DNA of 13,440 nucleotides from NCBI GenBank assembly GCA_947374705.1, contig CANCDA010000055.1:1-13440 (forward strand), in the 5' to 3' direction. A program made the position numbers and the translations under genes. Source of the DNA: Comamonadaceae bacterium. GTDB lineage: Bacteria; Pseudomonadota; Gammaproteobacteria; Burkholderiales; Burkholderiaceae_C. Positions 1-6,587 of the stretch are shown here, piece after piece (positions within the stretch are counted from its first letter, which is position 1; each line of letters begins with the position of its first letter). Below the pieces are notes generated by a model, which did not search any database, had not been told where the DNA came from, and saw nothing but the letters and a program-made list of their open reading frames with translations.

Positions 1-489
1 AAAGCATCCGTCGAAGCCGTGCGCGGCACCGATGCCCTGCTCTTCATCAACGACCACTGGCAAGCTGCCATCGCCGCCGGGGCTTATGGCGTGCACCTGG
101 GACAAGAAGACCTGGCCGAGGCCGACTTAGCCGCCATTCGCCATGCCGGTTTGCGCCTGGGCTTGAGCAGCCACGGCTACGCCGAAATGCTACAGGCCGA
201 CCGCGTGAGCCCCAGCTACATCGCACTCGGCGCGGTCTTCCCCACCACACTCAAGCGCATGCAAACCGCCCCCCAAGGCACAGGCCGCCTAGGCGCCTAT
301 GCCCGCCTCATGCGTGACTACCCCTTGGTCGCCATTGGCGGCATTGACGGCGAAAAGATGACCCAAGTCATGACCAGCGGCGTGGGCTCTGTCGCCGTGG
401 TGCGCGCCATCACCGACGACCCAGAGCCTGAAGCAGCAGCGGCCAAGCTGATCGCCCGTTTGAACTGCTACAATCGTAGGCTTTGCTGA
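1..489 (+). CDS. thiE: Thiamine phosphate synthase, 3' part (5' end outside window)
   Basis: The frame is open from the first base and ends in TGA, giving 162 residues, so the N-terminal part lies outside the window; the GTG at 19 is an internal codon. ThiE joins the pyrimidine diphosphate (HMP-PP) and the thiazole phosphate to make thiamine phosphate in the cytoplasm. Family signatures are visible: LLFINDHW followed by GVHLGQEDL (phosphate and Mg contacts in this TIM-barrel family), ALGAVFPTTLK (the usual G-x-V/I-F-x-T-x-T-K loop) and PLVAIGGID near the C-terminal phosphate site. The last residues, RLNCYNRRLC, are poorly conserved. They coincide with a likely promoter for rpsT, which starts 30 bases after the stop. 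No other thi gene is in view, so operon membership cannot be judged. Confidence 0.9.
   Translation, partial: KASVEAVRGTDALLFINDHWQAAIAAGAYGVHLGQEDLAEADLAAIRHAGLRLGLSSHGYAEMLQADRVSPSYIALGAVFPTTLKRMQTAPQGTGRLGAYARLMRDYPLVAIGGIDGEKMTQVMTSGVGSVAVVRAITDDPEPEAAAAKLIARLNCYNRRLC
466..474 (+). promoter_or_regulatory. Likely rpsT promoter (extended -10) inside thiE
   Basis: TGCTACAAT is an extended -10 (TGn plus TACAAT, one mismatch from TATAAT). It would start transcription near 481, leaving a leader of about 38 bases before rpsT that contains the Shine-Dalgarno AAGGA at 506-510. No good -35 is present, which an extended -10 can tolerate. This is inference from motif and position. Confidence 0.5.
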
Positions 490-519
490 CAACATCCTCA
501 GACACAAGGAACACATATC

Positions 520-819
520 ATGGCCTCTGGAAAACCGAAGAAAAAGAACCCGCGCCTGGCGTCGGGCCGTAAACGCGTCCGTCAGGACATCAAAATCAAT
601 GCCGCCAACACCTCGTTGCGCTCCAAATACCGCACCGCCGTGAAGAACGTCGAAAAAGCGGTTCTGGCTGGCGACAAAGTCAAAGCAACGGAATTGTTTG
701 CCAAGATGCAAGCCGTGGTGGACACCGTGGCCGACAAGGGCATCTTCCACAAAAACAAGGCAGCTCGCGACAAGAGCCGCCTGTCAACCAAGGTGAAAGC
801 CTTGGCCATCGCCGCCTGA
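520..819 (+). CDS. rpsT: 30S ribosomal protein S20
   Basis: The 99-residue basic protein matches bacterial S20, a helical primary binder of the 5' domain of 16S rRNA in the small subunit. Recognisable features are the Lys-rich start (MASGKPKKKNPRLASGRKR), the INAANTSLRSKYRTAVKNV stretch corresponding to the S20 core, and the conserved KGIFHKNKAARDKSRL segment near residues 73-90. It is somewhat longer than the 87-residue E. coli protein, which is usual in betaproteobacteria. The start is supported by AAGGA at 506-510, nine bases upstream of the ATG. It lies 30 bases after thiE but probably has its own promoter in the end of that gene. A strong terminator follows at 892-920. A small hairpin (GCCTGA/TCAGGC, 814-828) spans the stop codon and has no U-tract. 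Confidence 0.97.
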   Translation: MASGKPKKKNPRLASGRKRVRQDIKINAANTSLRSKYRTAVKNVEKAVLAGDKVKATELFAKMQAVVDTVADKGIFHKNKAARDKSRLSTKVKALAIAA

Positions 820-891
820 TTTTCAGGCAATCGCACGAATCCTGTTTGATCAGGCTTCGCCGTTTGTAACGGGTGCGCTGTCAGCAAAGCT

Positions 892-920
892 AAAAAAGCC
901 GTCGAAAGACGGCTTTTTTT
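892..920. terminator. Bidirectional intrinsic terminator between rpsT and DUF3579 gene
   Basis: GCCGTC (898-903) pairs with GACGGC (908-913) around a GAAA tetraloop. Six A on the left and seven T on the right extend the stem and provide a U-tract in either direction. It sits between the convergent rpsT and DUF3579 genes and can end both transcripts. Confidence 0.93.
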
Positions 921-952
921 GTGGGTGTCAATAGTTTGAAAATTGACGGGAT

Positions 953-1270
953 TTAACGCAGCGGCAAAGCGCACAACTCACGCTGATCACGCACCTGCAA
1001 CTGGTTGTCTCGGGCAAAGTTAAAGCAGAACTCCCAGGCCAATAGCTCATGCTCGCGCAGATCGTGGTGCACCACCACGCAAGTCACCCCATCCAAACTC
1101 GTTGGGATACACCAGGGCGAGTAACCCAGATGGCTGCCAAGCTGCGGCCCACCTGGGCGAAATTGACTCATGACGCCAGCCAAGCGTTCCGCCCAATCGC
1201 TGGGGCGAAACGTCTTGCCGTCCAGTGTCAGGCCTAGGATAAAAAATTCATGAGAAAGATCGACAGACAT
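953..1270 (-). CDS. DUF3579 family protein
   Basis: A 105-residue protein of unknown function that I recognise as DUF3579 from the EFFILGLTLDGKTFRPSDWA opening, the LAGVMSQF segment and the end containing CVVVHHDLRE and FCFNFARDNQL. The family is common in Burkholderiales beside rpsT and argD, as here; its role is not established to my knowledge. No signal peptide or membrane segment is seen, so it should be cytosolic. I chose the ATG at 1270 because the only earlier in-frame start is the adjacent TTG at 1273. There is no Shine-Dalgarno: the bases upstream are almost all A and T, with TATAAT only 8 bases before the ATG, so the mRNA may be leaderless. It converges on rpsT across a shared terminator and diverges from argD. 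Confidence 0.85.
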   Translation of the reverse strand: MSVDLSHEFFILGLTLDGKTFRPSDWAERLAGVMSQFRPGGPQLGSHLGYSPWCIPTSLDGVTCVVVHHDLREHELLAWEFCFNFARDNQLQVRDQRELCALPLR

Positions 1271-1278
1271 CAATTTAT

Positions 1279-1301
1279 ATTATATCTTATATAAGACATA
1301 A
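1279..1301 (-). promoter_or_regulatory. Candidate DUF3579 promoter and overlapping AT-rich palindrome
   Basis: On the minus strand a perfect TATAAT occupies 1279-1284, with eight bases (ATAAATTG) between it and the ATG at 1270, so transcription would start within about two bases of the start codon. It abuts a 22-base near-palindrome (1280-1301) whose core TCTTATATAAGA (1285-1296) is perfect; only the pair 1284/1297 mismatches. I see no convincing -35. The palindrome could be an operator for this gene, for argD, or for both. Confidence 0.4.
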
Positions 1302-1432
1302 GAATTAGAGAGAACTTGATCTGCTTTGATCATGGACTCACCTAAAACCGTAGCCGTGATTGTTGAATGATTCATGACCAGTTAAAGCAAGATAAGAGCC
1401 AGAGTCACCGAGTGTTTAAAATCACCCCTCAA

Positions 1433-1463
1433 CGGCCCAACCCACGTTGGGCCGACTTTTTTT
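1433..1463 (+). terminator. Intrinsic terminator in the argD leader (possible attenuator)
   Basis: CGGCCCAAC (1433-1441) pairs perfectly with GTTGGGCCG (1446-1454) around a CCAC loop, followed by AC and seven T (1457-1463). It points in the argD direction and ends 23 bases before the argD ATG. No plus-strand gene lies between the rpsT terminator and this hairpin, so it would end either a leader transcript (attenuation of argD-argF) or a small RNA of unknown start within about 1300-1430. Confidence 0.8.
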
Positions 1464-1485
1464 GCCAACCCCAGAGTGACAAGCC

Positions 1486-2697
1486 ATGAACGCCGTTGCC
1501 CCGCATTTGATTGAAGCCAGCTCCCCCCACGTGATGAACACCTATGGACGCTTGCCCATTGCACTCTCGCACGGGCAAGGCTGCCGCGCCTGGGATATCA
1601 ACGGCAAGTCCTACATCGACGCCCTGGGCGGCATCGCGGTCAACACTTTGGGGCACAACCACCCCAAGTTGGTGCCCGCGTTGCAAGACCAGATTACCAA
1701 GATCATCCACAGCTCCAACTACTACCATGTGCCCGGCCAGGAGGCCCTGGCGGCCAAGCTAGTTGAAATGTCCGGCTTGACTAATGTGTTTTTCTGCTCC
1801 ACCGGCCTGGAGGCCAACGAGGCAGCGCTCAAGCTGGCGCGCAAGTTCGGACACGACCAAGGCATTGACCGACCCGAGATCGTGGTCTATGAGAACGCGT
1901 TTCATGGTCGCAGCATCGCCACCCTGAGCGCCACCGGCAACGCGAAAGTGCAAAAAGGGTTTGGCCCGCTGGTTGAAGGCTTTATCCGCGTGCCCTTGAA
2001 TGACGTGCAGGCGCTCAAGCAAGCCACTCAAGGCAACCCGAATGTTGTGGCTGTTTTTCTTGAAGCGATTCAAGGCGAAGGCGGCGTAAAAATCGCGCAC
2101 ATGGACTACCTGCGCGAGGTGCGCCAGCTCTGCGATGAAAACAACTGGCTGCTGATGATTGACGAAGTGCAATGTGGCATGGGTCGCACCGGCAAGTGGT
2201 TTGCCCACCAGTGGGCGGGCATCAAGCCGGATGTGATGCCGCTGGCCAAGGGCTTGGGCTCGGGTGTGCCAATTGGCGCAGTGGTAGCTGGCCCCAAGGC
2301 CGCCAACATCTTCCAGCCTGGCAACCACGGCACCACCTTTGGCGGCAATCCGCTGGCCATGCGCGCAGGCATTGAAACCATCCGCATCATGGAAGAAGAC
2401 GGCCTGCTGGCCAATGCCGCCACCGTGGGCGCGCACCTGAAGGCCGCCCTGCAACGCGAACTCGGCACGCTCCCCGGCGTCAAAGAGATTCGCGGCCAGG
2501 GCCTGATGATTGGTGTGGAGCTGAGCAAGCCTTGCAGCGTCATCATGCAGCGCGCGGTAGATGTCGGCCTGCTGATCAGCGTGACCGCCGATAGCGTGAT
2601 CCGCATGGTGCCCTCACTCATCTTGACCACCGCCGAGGCTGATGAAATCGTGGCCTTGTTGGTGCCGCTGGTGCGCGAAGTCCTCGCCCAGGATTGA
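1486..2697 (+). CDS. argD: Acetylornithine aminotransferase
   Basis: The 403-residue protein is a class III PLP aminotransferase of about the usual family length. It transfers an amino group from glutamate to N-acetylglutamate semialdehyde, giving N-acetylornithine in arginine synthesis; homologues often also serve succinyldiaminopimelate in lysine synthesis. Visible signatures are STGLEANEAALKLAR (105-119) in the PLP-phosphate region, YENAFHGRS (135-143), MIDEVQCGMGRTG (224-236) with the ring-contacting Asp226, and MPLAKGLGSGVPIGA with the Schiff-base lysine Lys255. HGTTFGGNPL (281-290) is also typical. The start is preceded only by a weak GAGTGAC, but it fits the usual ArgD N-terminus. argF follows after 3 bases, so the two form an operon. 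The leader carries an intrinsic terminator, which suggests control before the gene. Confidence 0.96.
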   Translation: MNAVAPHLIEASSPHVMNTYGRLPIALSHGQGCRAWDINGKSYIDALGGIAVNTLGHNHPKLVPALQDQITKIIHSSNYYHVPGQEALAAKLVEMSGLTNVFFCSTGLEANEAALKLARKFGHDQGIDRPEIVVYENAFHGRSIATLSATGNAKVQKGFGPLVEGFIRVPLNDVQALKQATQGNPNVVAVFLEAIQGEGGVKIAHMDYLREVRQLCDENNWLLMIDEVQCGMGRTGKWFAHQWAGIKPDVMPLAKGLGSGVPIGAVVAGPKAANIFQPGNHGTTFGGNPLAMRAGIETIRIMEEDGLLANAATVGAHLKAALQRELGTLPGVKEIRGQGLMIGVELSKPCSVIMQRAVDVGLLISVTADSVIRMVPSLILTTAEADEIVALLVPLVREVLAQD

Positions 2698-2700
2698 CCT

Positions 2701-3618
2701 ATGTCGATCAAGCACTACCTTCAGTTCAGCGACCTCACGGCGGATGAATACGCCTACCTCTTCAAGCGCGCCGCGCTCATCAAGAAGAAGTTCAAGGCCT
2801 ATGACAAGCACCAGACGCTGACCGACCGCACACTGGCCATGATCTTCGAGAAAGCCTCCACGCGCACCCGCGTGAGCTTTGAGGCGGGTATGTACCAACT
2901 GGGCGGCAGCGTGGTGCACCTGACCACGGGCGACAGCCAACTGGGCCGCGCCGAGCCGATTGAAGACAGCGCCCGCGTCATCAGCCGCATGGTCGATCTG
3001 GTGATGATCCGCACGTATGAGCAGACCAAGATCGAGCGCTTTGCTGAACACTCCCGCGTGCCCGTCATCAACGGCCTGACGAATGAGTTTCACCCCTGCC
3101 AGATTTTGGCGGACATCTTCACCTTCATCGAACACCGGGGCTCCATCGCTGGCAAAACCGTGGCCTGGGTGGGTGACGGCAACAACATGGCCAACACCTG
3201 GCTGCAAGCAGCCGAGTTGCTGGGTTTTACCGTGCACCTGAGCACCCCCAGCGGTTACGAGGTGGACCAAGCCGTGGCCGGTGTGCGCAGCCGTGACTCC
3301 TACAAGGTATTCAAAGACCCGATGCAAGCCTGTGCGAGAGCCGATTTGGTCACCACCGATGTCTGGACCAGCATGGGGTTTGAAGCCGAGAACGAAGTCC
3401 GCAAGACCGCCTTTGCCGACTGGTGTGTGGACACTGAAATGATGCGTGTGGCCAGGCCAGACGCCCTGTTCATGCACTGCCTGCCCGCCCACCGGGGTGA
3501 AGAGGTGGCGGCTGATGTGATTGACGGCCCGCAGTCGGTGGTGTGGGATGAGGCGGAAAACCGCCTGCATGTTCAAAAGGCGTTGATGGAGTATTTGCTG
3601 CTGGGGAAAATTCAATGA
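2701..3618 (+). CDS. argF: Ornithine carbamoyltransferase
   Basis: The 305-residue enzyme has full family length and makes citrulline from ornithine and carbamoyl phosphate in the cytoplasm. The carbamoyl phosphate motif STRTR is at 53-57 and HPCQ at 131-134. SMG at 224-226, within VWTSMGFE, is the ornithine-binding loop that separates OTCase from aspartate carbamoyltransferase, and HCLP at 259-262 holds the catalytic cysteine. It starts 3 bases after the argD stop with AGGA at 2690-2693, so it is co-transcribed and probably translationally coupled. A strong terminator closes the unit. argG, which often follows in related genomes, is not here. The assignment is secure; the symbol argF rather than argI is by position in the biosynthetic operon. 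Confidence 0.97.
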   Translation: MSIKHYLQFSDLTADEYAYLFKRAALIKKKFKAYDKHQTLTDRTLAMIFEKASTRTRVSFEAGMYQLGGSVVHLTTGDSQLGRAEPIEDSARVISRMVDLVMIRTYEQTKIERFAEHSRVPVINGLTNEFHPCQILADIFTFIEHRGSIAGKTVAWVGDGNNMANTWLQAAELLGFTVHLSTPSGYEVDQAVAGVRSRDSYKVFKDPMQACARADLVTTDVWTSMGFEAENEVRKTAFADWCVDTEMMRVARPDALFMHCLPAHRGEEVAADVIDGPQSVVWDEAENRLHVQKALMEYLLLGKIQ

Positions 3619-3634
3619 ACGCAATGCCATCAAC

Positions 3635-3663
3635 AAAAAAGAGGCGCTAGGCGCCTCTTTTTT
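3635..3663. terminator. Bidirectional intrinsic terminator between argF and carbonic anhydrase gene
   Basis: GAGGCGC (3641-3647) pairs with GCGCCTC (3651-3657) around a TAG loop, flanked by six A (3635-3640) and six T (3658-3663). It serves the argD-argF unit on the plus strand and the convergent carbonic anhydrase gene on the minus strand. Confidence 0.93.
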
Positions 3664-3687
3664 GTGACTGCAAGTTCGCAATGAAAT

Positions 3688-4392
3688 TCAGGCAAACCAG
3701 CTGATTTTCCCGGTAGAAATATCGTGCATCGCCGACACGATTTTGAGTTTTCCTTCCTTGACGAGGGTGGCAATCACTTCGCTCTTGTCCATGATCATTT
3801 TGGCCGCATCTTTGGCGTTTTGATCGGCCAGCATTTGCACCAGTTTTTTGTCTTTGGAGCTTGGCACACCGCTGTAATTGAGCTTGGCCAATGAGGGGCG
3901 AATATTGGCCAGGGTGGCCGTCAGGTTGCCCAGTTTCGCGTCGTCTGCCGCACCTTTAACGGCACCGCACTCGCTATGACCCAACACGACGATCAACTTG
4001 GAGCCTGCCAGCTTGGTGGTGAATTCCAGGCCACCAATGATGTCGGTGGTGACGTAGTTGCCTGCAACGCGCGAGGCAAATATGTCCCCCAGGCGCTGGT
4101 CAAACACCATCTCAGGGGGCACACGGCTGTCAACACAACCGACGATGGTGGCGAAAGGAGACTGCTGCGTTGACGTTTCACGCACCTGCTTCATCAAATC
4201 GCAGTTGCGGGTGCGGCCAGCGACAAAACGGTCGTTGCCATCTTGGAGCATTTTCAGCGCAGCGTCTGGGGTGACGGCAGATTGCGTTGTGGAAGTGAAC
4301 ACCTCACACGACTGCTGTGCACTGGCACTGCTGGCAATGGCTGCGCCTGTCAAGGCACCCACGGACATCATGGCTTTGCGTCTAGAAATCAT
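3688..4392 (-). CDS. Beta-class carbonic anhydrase, exported
   Basis: The 234-residue protein is predicted to interconvert CO2 and bicarbonate with a zinc centre. The beta-class ligands and catalytic dyad are present: Cys86, Asp88 and Arg90 in GCVDSR, then His139 and Cys142 in GHSECG. It differs from cytosolic relatives by an N-terminal signal: MISRRKAMMSVGALTGAAIA has a twin arginine followed by a hydrophobic stretch, and SASA before Gln26 is a plausible signal peptidase site. The RR motif lacks the usual Phe, so Tat export is likely but not certain; Sec is the alternative. AAGGG five to six bases before the ATG supports the start. It lies 80 bases downstream of the monooxygenase gene on the same strand, a loose spacing that allows its own promoter. 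Confidence 0.92.
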   Translation of the reverse strand: MISRRKAMMSVGALTGAAIASSASAQQSCEVFTSTTQSAVTPDAALKMLQDGNDRFVAGRTRNCDLMKQVRETSTQQSPFATIVGCVDSRVPPEMVFDQRLGDIFASRVAGNYVTTDIIGGLEFTTKLAGSKLIVVLGHSECGAVKGAADDAKLGNLTATLANIRPSLAKLNYSGVPSSKDKKLVQMLADQNAKDAAKMIMDKSEVIATLVKEGKLKIVSAMHDISTGKISWFA

Positions 4393-4472
4393 AAGAACCC
4401 TTTTAAAAGTTGATTTGAAAAATTAACCCACCACACACACTGACAGAAATACCAAGCTGCATTAAACACCAC

Positions 4473-5675
4473 TCAGGCTGCACCGTAGAGCCAAGGCCAG
4501 TCCAGCAGCCGTTCGCCCAACACTTTAAGCGCCGTGTCCCGCCCCCAACGCACCACCCCGTCCAGGTGAAAAATTTCACCGTTGCGAATGGCGCGTGCTT
4601 GTACCCGAGCGTTGCGCTGCCAGCGCAGGACAGCGTAGCGCTGCAACACGGCAGGCAGGTCTTGCCCCGATTGCGCCAGCAGCCCCCCCAAACACGCGGC
4701 ATCTTCCATTGCCATGCCTGCGCCTTGGGCCAGATAAGGGCGCATCGGGTGGGCTGCGTCACCCAGCAACGCCACCCTGCCCTGCGCCATCTCGCTAGGG
4801 CCACTCAGAGGTGCTCGGTCATGCAAAACCCACAAGCGCCACTCAGACACGGCCTGCATCACATCGTTCAACGGTTCGCAAGTGTTAGAGAAGGCTGCGC
4901 GCACCTCAGCAGCGTTGCTGCTGTGATCCCAGCTTTGTGCATCACCGGAGACACAGCCCTGCACGATGGCCACCACGTTCAGCCAGTCCCCCCCGCGCAC
5001 CGGGTACTGCACCACATGCAGCCGGGGGCCGAGCCAGACCGTGATTTGCTGAGAACGCAGCCGCTCTGGCAGCGTGGGCTGATGCAACAACGCACGGTAG
5101 GCCAGATGGCCTGTCACGCGCGGTGGCCCGTCACCCAGCAGTTGCTCGCGCACGCCGCTCCACAAGCCGTCGGCAGCCATCAATGCATCACCCTGCGCTT
5201 CATGCGTTGCGCCTGCCGCCACATCACCGTTTTGGCGGGTTCGCAAACTCAGGTCTTGCGGTGTTTGCGTGAAGCCCTGCACCTCAGTGTTCAGGTGTAG
5301 CTGCACACCTGCCTGCGCCTGCACAGCGTTCAACAGCACTTGATGCAAGTCAGCCCTGTGCACAGTGACGTAGGGCGCGCCGTAACGCTGAACGGCCACC
5401 TTACCTAAACGCAAGCGAGCCAAAGCTTTGCCCGTGAGCGCACTGCGAACCTCAAGCTGCTCAGGAAACGCCGCCACACGCGCCAGCGCCTTATCCAAAC
5501 CCCAAGACTGCATGACCCTGCCCACATTGGGGCCCAGTTGAATCCCTGCGCCCACCTCGTTGAACGCGGGAGCACGCTCGAAGACCCTTACCCGCCAGCC
5601 CGCCCGAGAGCACGCCAACGCAGCAGCCAGACCGCCAATGCCAGCGCCTGCAATCAATGCTTGGGGTGAGTTCAT
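4473..5675 (-). CDS. FAD-dependent monooxygenase, salicylate hydroxylase-like
   Basis: A 400-residue class A flavoprotein aromatic hydroxylase, expected to use NAD(P)H and O2 to hydroxylate a ring substrate in the cytoplasm. The three family fingerprints are present: GAGIGG at 10-15 with an acidic residue (VFER, Glu33) closing the dinucleotide fold, the DG motif at AADGLWSGVR (168-177), and the GD motif at LLGDAAHPMRPYLAQGAGMAMEDA (304-327) for FAD ribityl binding. The overall pattern resembles salicylate 1-monooxygenase and 3-hydroxybenzoate 6-hydroxylase, but the substrate cannot be read from the sequence and no aromatic-degradation gene is nearby. I chose the ATG at 5675; an in-frame GTG at 5696 would add seven residues that do not fit the family. 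The gene is divergent from the binding-protein gene across 84 bases. Confidence 0.88.
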   Translation of the reverse strand: MNSPQALIAGAGIGGLAAALACSRAGWRVRVFERAPAFNEVGAGIQLGPNVGRVMQSWGLDKALARVAAFPEQLEVRSALTGKALARLRLGKVAVQRYGAPYVTVHRADLHQVLLNAVQAQAGVQLHLNTEVQGFTQTPQDLSLRTRQNGDVAAGATHEAQGDALMAADGLWSGVREQLLGDGPPRVTGHLAYRALLHQPTLPERLRSQQITVWLGPRLHVVQYPVRGGDWLNVVAIVQGCVSGDAQSWDHSSNAAEVRAAFSNTCEPLNDVMQAVSEWRLWVLHDRAPLSGPSEMAQGRVALLGDAAHPMRPYLAQGAGMAMEDAACLGGLLAQSGQDLPAVLQRYAVLRWQRNARVQARAIRNGEIFHLDGVVRWGRDTALKVLGERLLDWPWLYGAA

Positions 5676-5759
5676 AATTTCGATTGTGCCCCACACTGCT
5701 CACACGAAGGCAACCGAGCAGCGCCTTAGGTTCGTGCGCACATTCAGGAGACAAAAGTT

Positions 5760-6533
5760 ATGAAAACGCAGTCTTTTTTTATAGCCTCAGGCCTGCGCAT
5801 CATCGGCCTGCTTTTGCTGGCCAGCACAGCGAATGCCGCAGAACTGAGGGTGCTGTGCGCCAATGGCATGCAGTCCGTCATGACGACGCTTGCACCCCAA
5901 TTTGAGCAACTCAGTGGACACAAACTGCTCATCACCTACGCCACGGGCGGCGGCGCTGTCCAACGGGCCGCAGAGGGCGAGGACGTTGACCTTGTCATTG
6001 CACCTCAGCCGGGAATTGACGCCTTGGTTAAGGGCGGCAAAGCCCTGCGCGAAAAGGTCGTCCCCATTGCCAGCACGGGCATCAGTGTGGCTGTGCGCAA
6101 AGGTGCGCCCAAGCCGGATATTTCGTCGCCTGAGTCGTTCAAGCGCGCCCTGCTTGCCGCCAAATCCATAACCTACCTCGACCCCAAGGAGGGTGGGGCC
6201 AGCGGGATTCATTTCGCCAAGGTGCTGGAGCGTCTGGCCATCAGTGATGAAATGAAAGCGAAAACCGTTTTCGCCCACCATACCGATGCCGTGGGTACAC
6301 TGGTCGCCAAGGGTGAAGCAGAGCTCGGCGTCGTGCAGTTTCAGCTACTTTTTGCGGTGCAGGGCATTGAGGTCATCGGGCCATTGCCGGGGGACTTGCA
6401 AAATTTGACCGTCTTTGCGGCGGTGGTGATGGCCCGTACCAAAGTTGACGTAGCTTCGACCGCTTTGACCCACTATCTGCGCTCCCCCGAGGCCAGCGCC
6501 AGCATCAGGGCCAAAGGGATGGAGTCCTTTTGA
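5760..6533 (+). CDS. ModA-like periplasmic substrate-binding protein, orphan
   Basis: The 257-residue protein has a signal peptide (hydrophobic GLLLLASTANA, likely cut after Ala26) followed by a type 2 periplasmic binding fold resembling the molybdate-binding ModA family: LRVLCANGMQSVMTTLAPQF, then ITYATGGGAVQRAAEGEDVD and LVIAPQPGIDALVKGG. It would bind a small ligand in the periplasm. In E. coli ModA the oxyanion is held by serines in the two N-terminal loops. Here those loops read ANGM and ATGGG without serine, so molybdate is doubtful. No permease or ATPase gene follows. The start is well supported by AGGAG at 5746-5750, nine bases before the ATG. The downstream lipoprotein gene starts 54 bases after the stop and may be co-transcribed. 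Family assignment is good; the ligand is unknown. Confidence 0.8.
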   Translation: MKTQSFFIASGLRIIGLLLLASTANAAELRVLCANGMQSVMTTLAPQFEQLSGHKLLITYATGGGAVQRAAEGEDVDLVIAPQPGIDALVKGGKALREKVVPIASTGISVAVRKGAPKPDISSPESFKRALLAAKSITYLDPKEGGASGIHFAKVLERLAISDEMKAKTVFAHHTDAVGTLVAKGEAELGVVQFQLLFAVQGIEVIGPLPGDLQNLTVFAAVVMARTKVDVASTALTHYLRSPEASASIRAKGMESF

Positions 6534-6587
6534 TCCCACCGGTTGAGCGAAGTTGCCAGCCCTCATCAATGCAGGCATCATTCACGC

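Noticed and set aside
2614..3681. Minus-strand open frame of 355 codons opposite argF
   Set aside because: It is antisense to the conserved argF and the end of argD, runs through the terminator at 3635-3663, is rich in His, Gly and Val as shadow frames usually are, and matches no family I know.
4566..5300. Plus-strand open frame of 244 codons opposite the FAD monooxygenase
   Set aside because: The opposite strand encodes a complete flavoprotein with all motifs, and this frame has no domain, start signal or sensible composition.
5703..5736. CACGAA/TTCGTG inverted repeat between the monooxygenase and binding-protein genes
   Set aside because: Six-base arms with a 22-base spacer are easily expected by chance, and no promoter elements line up with them.
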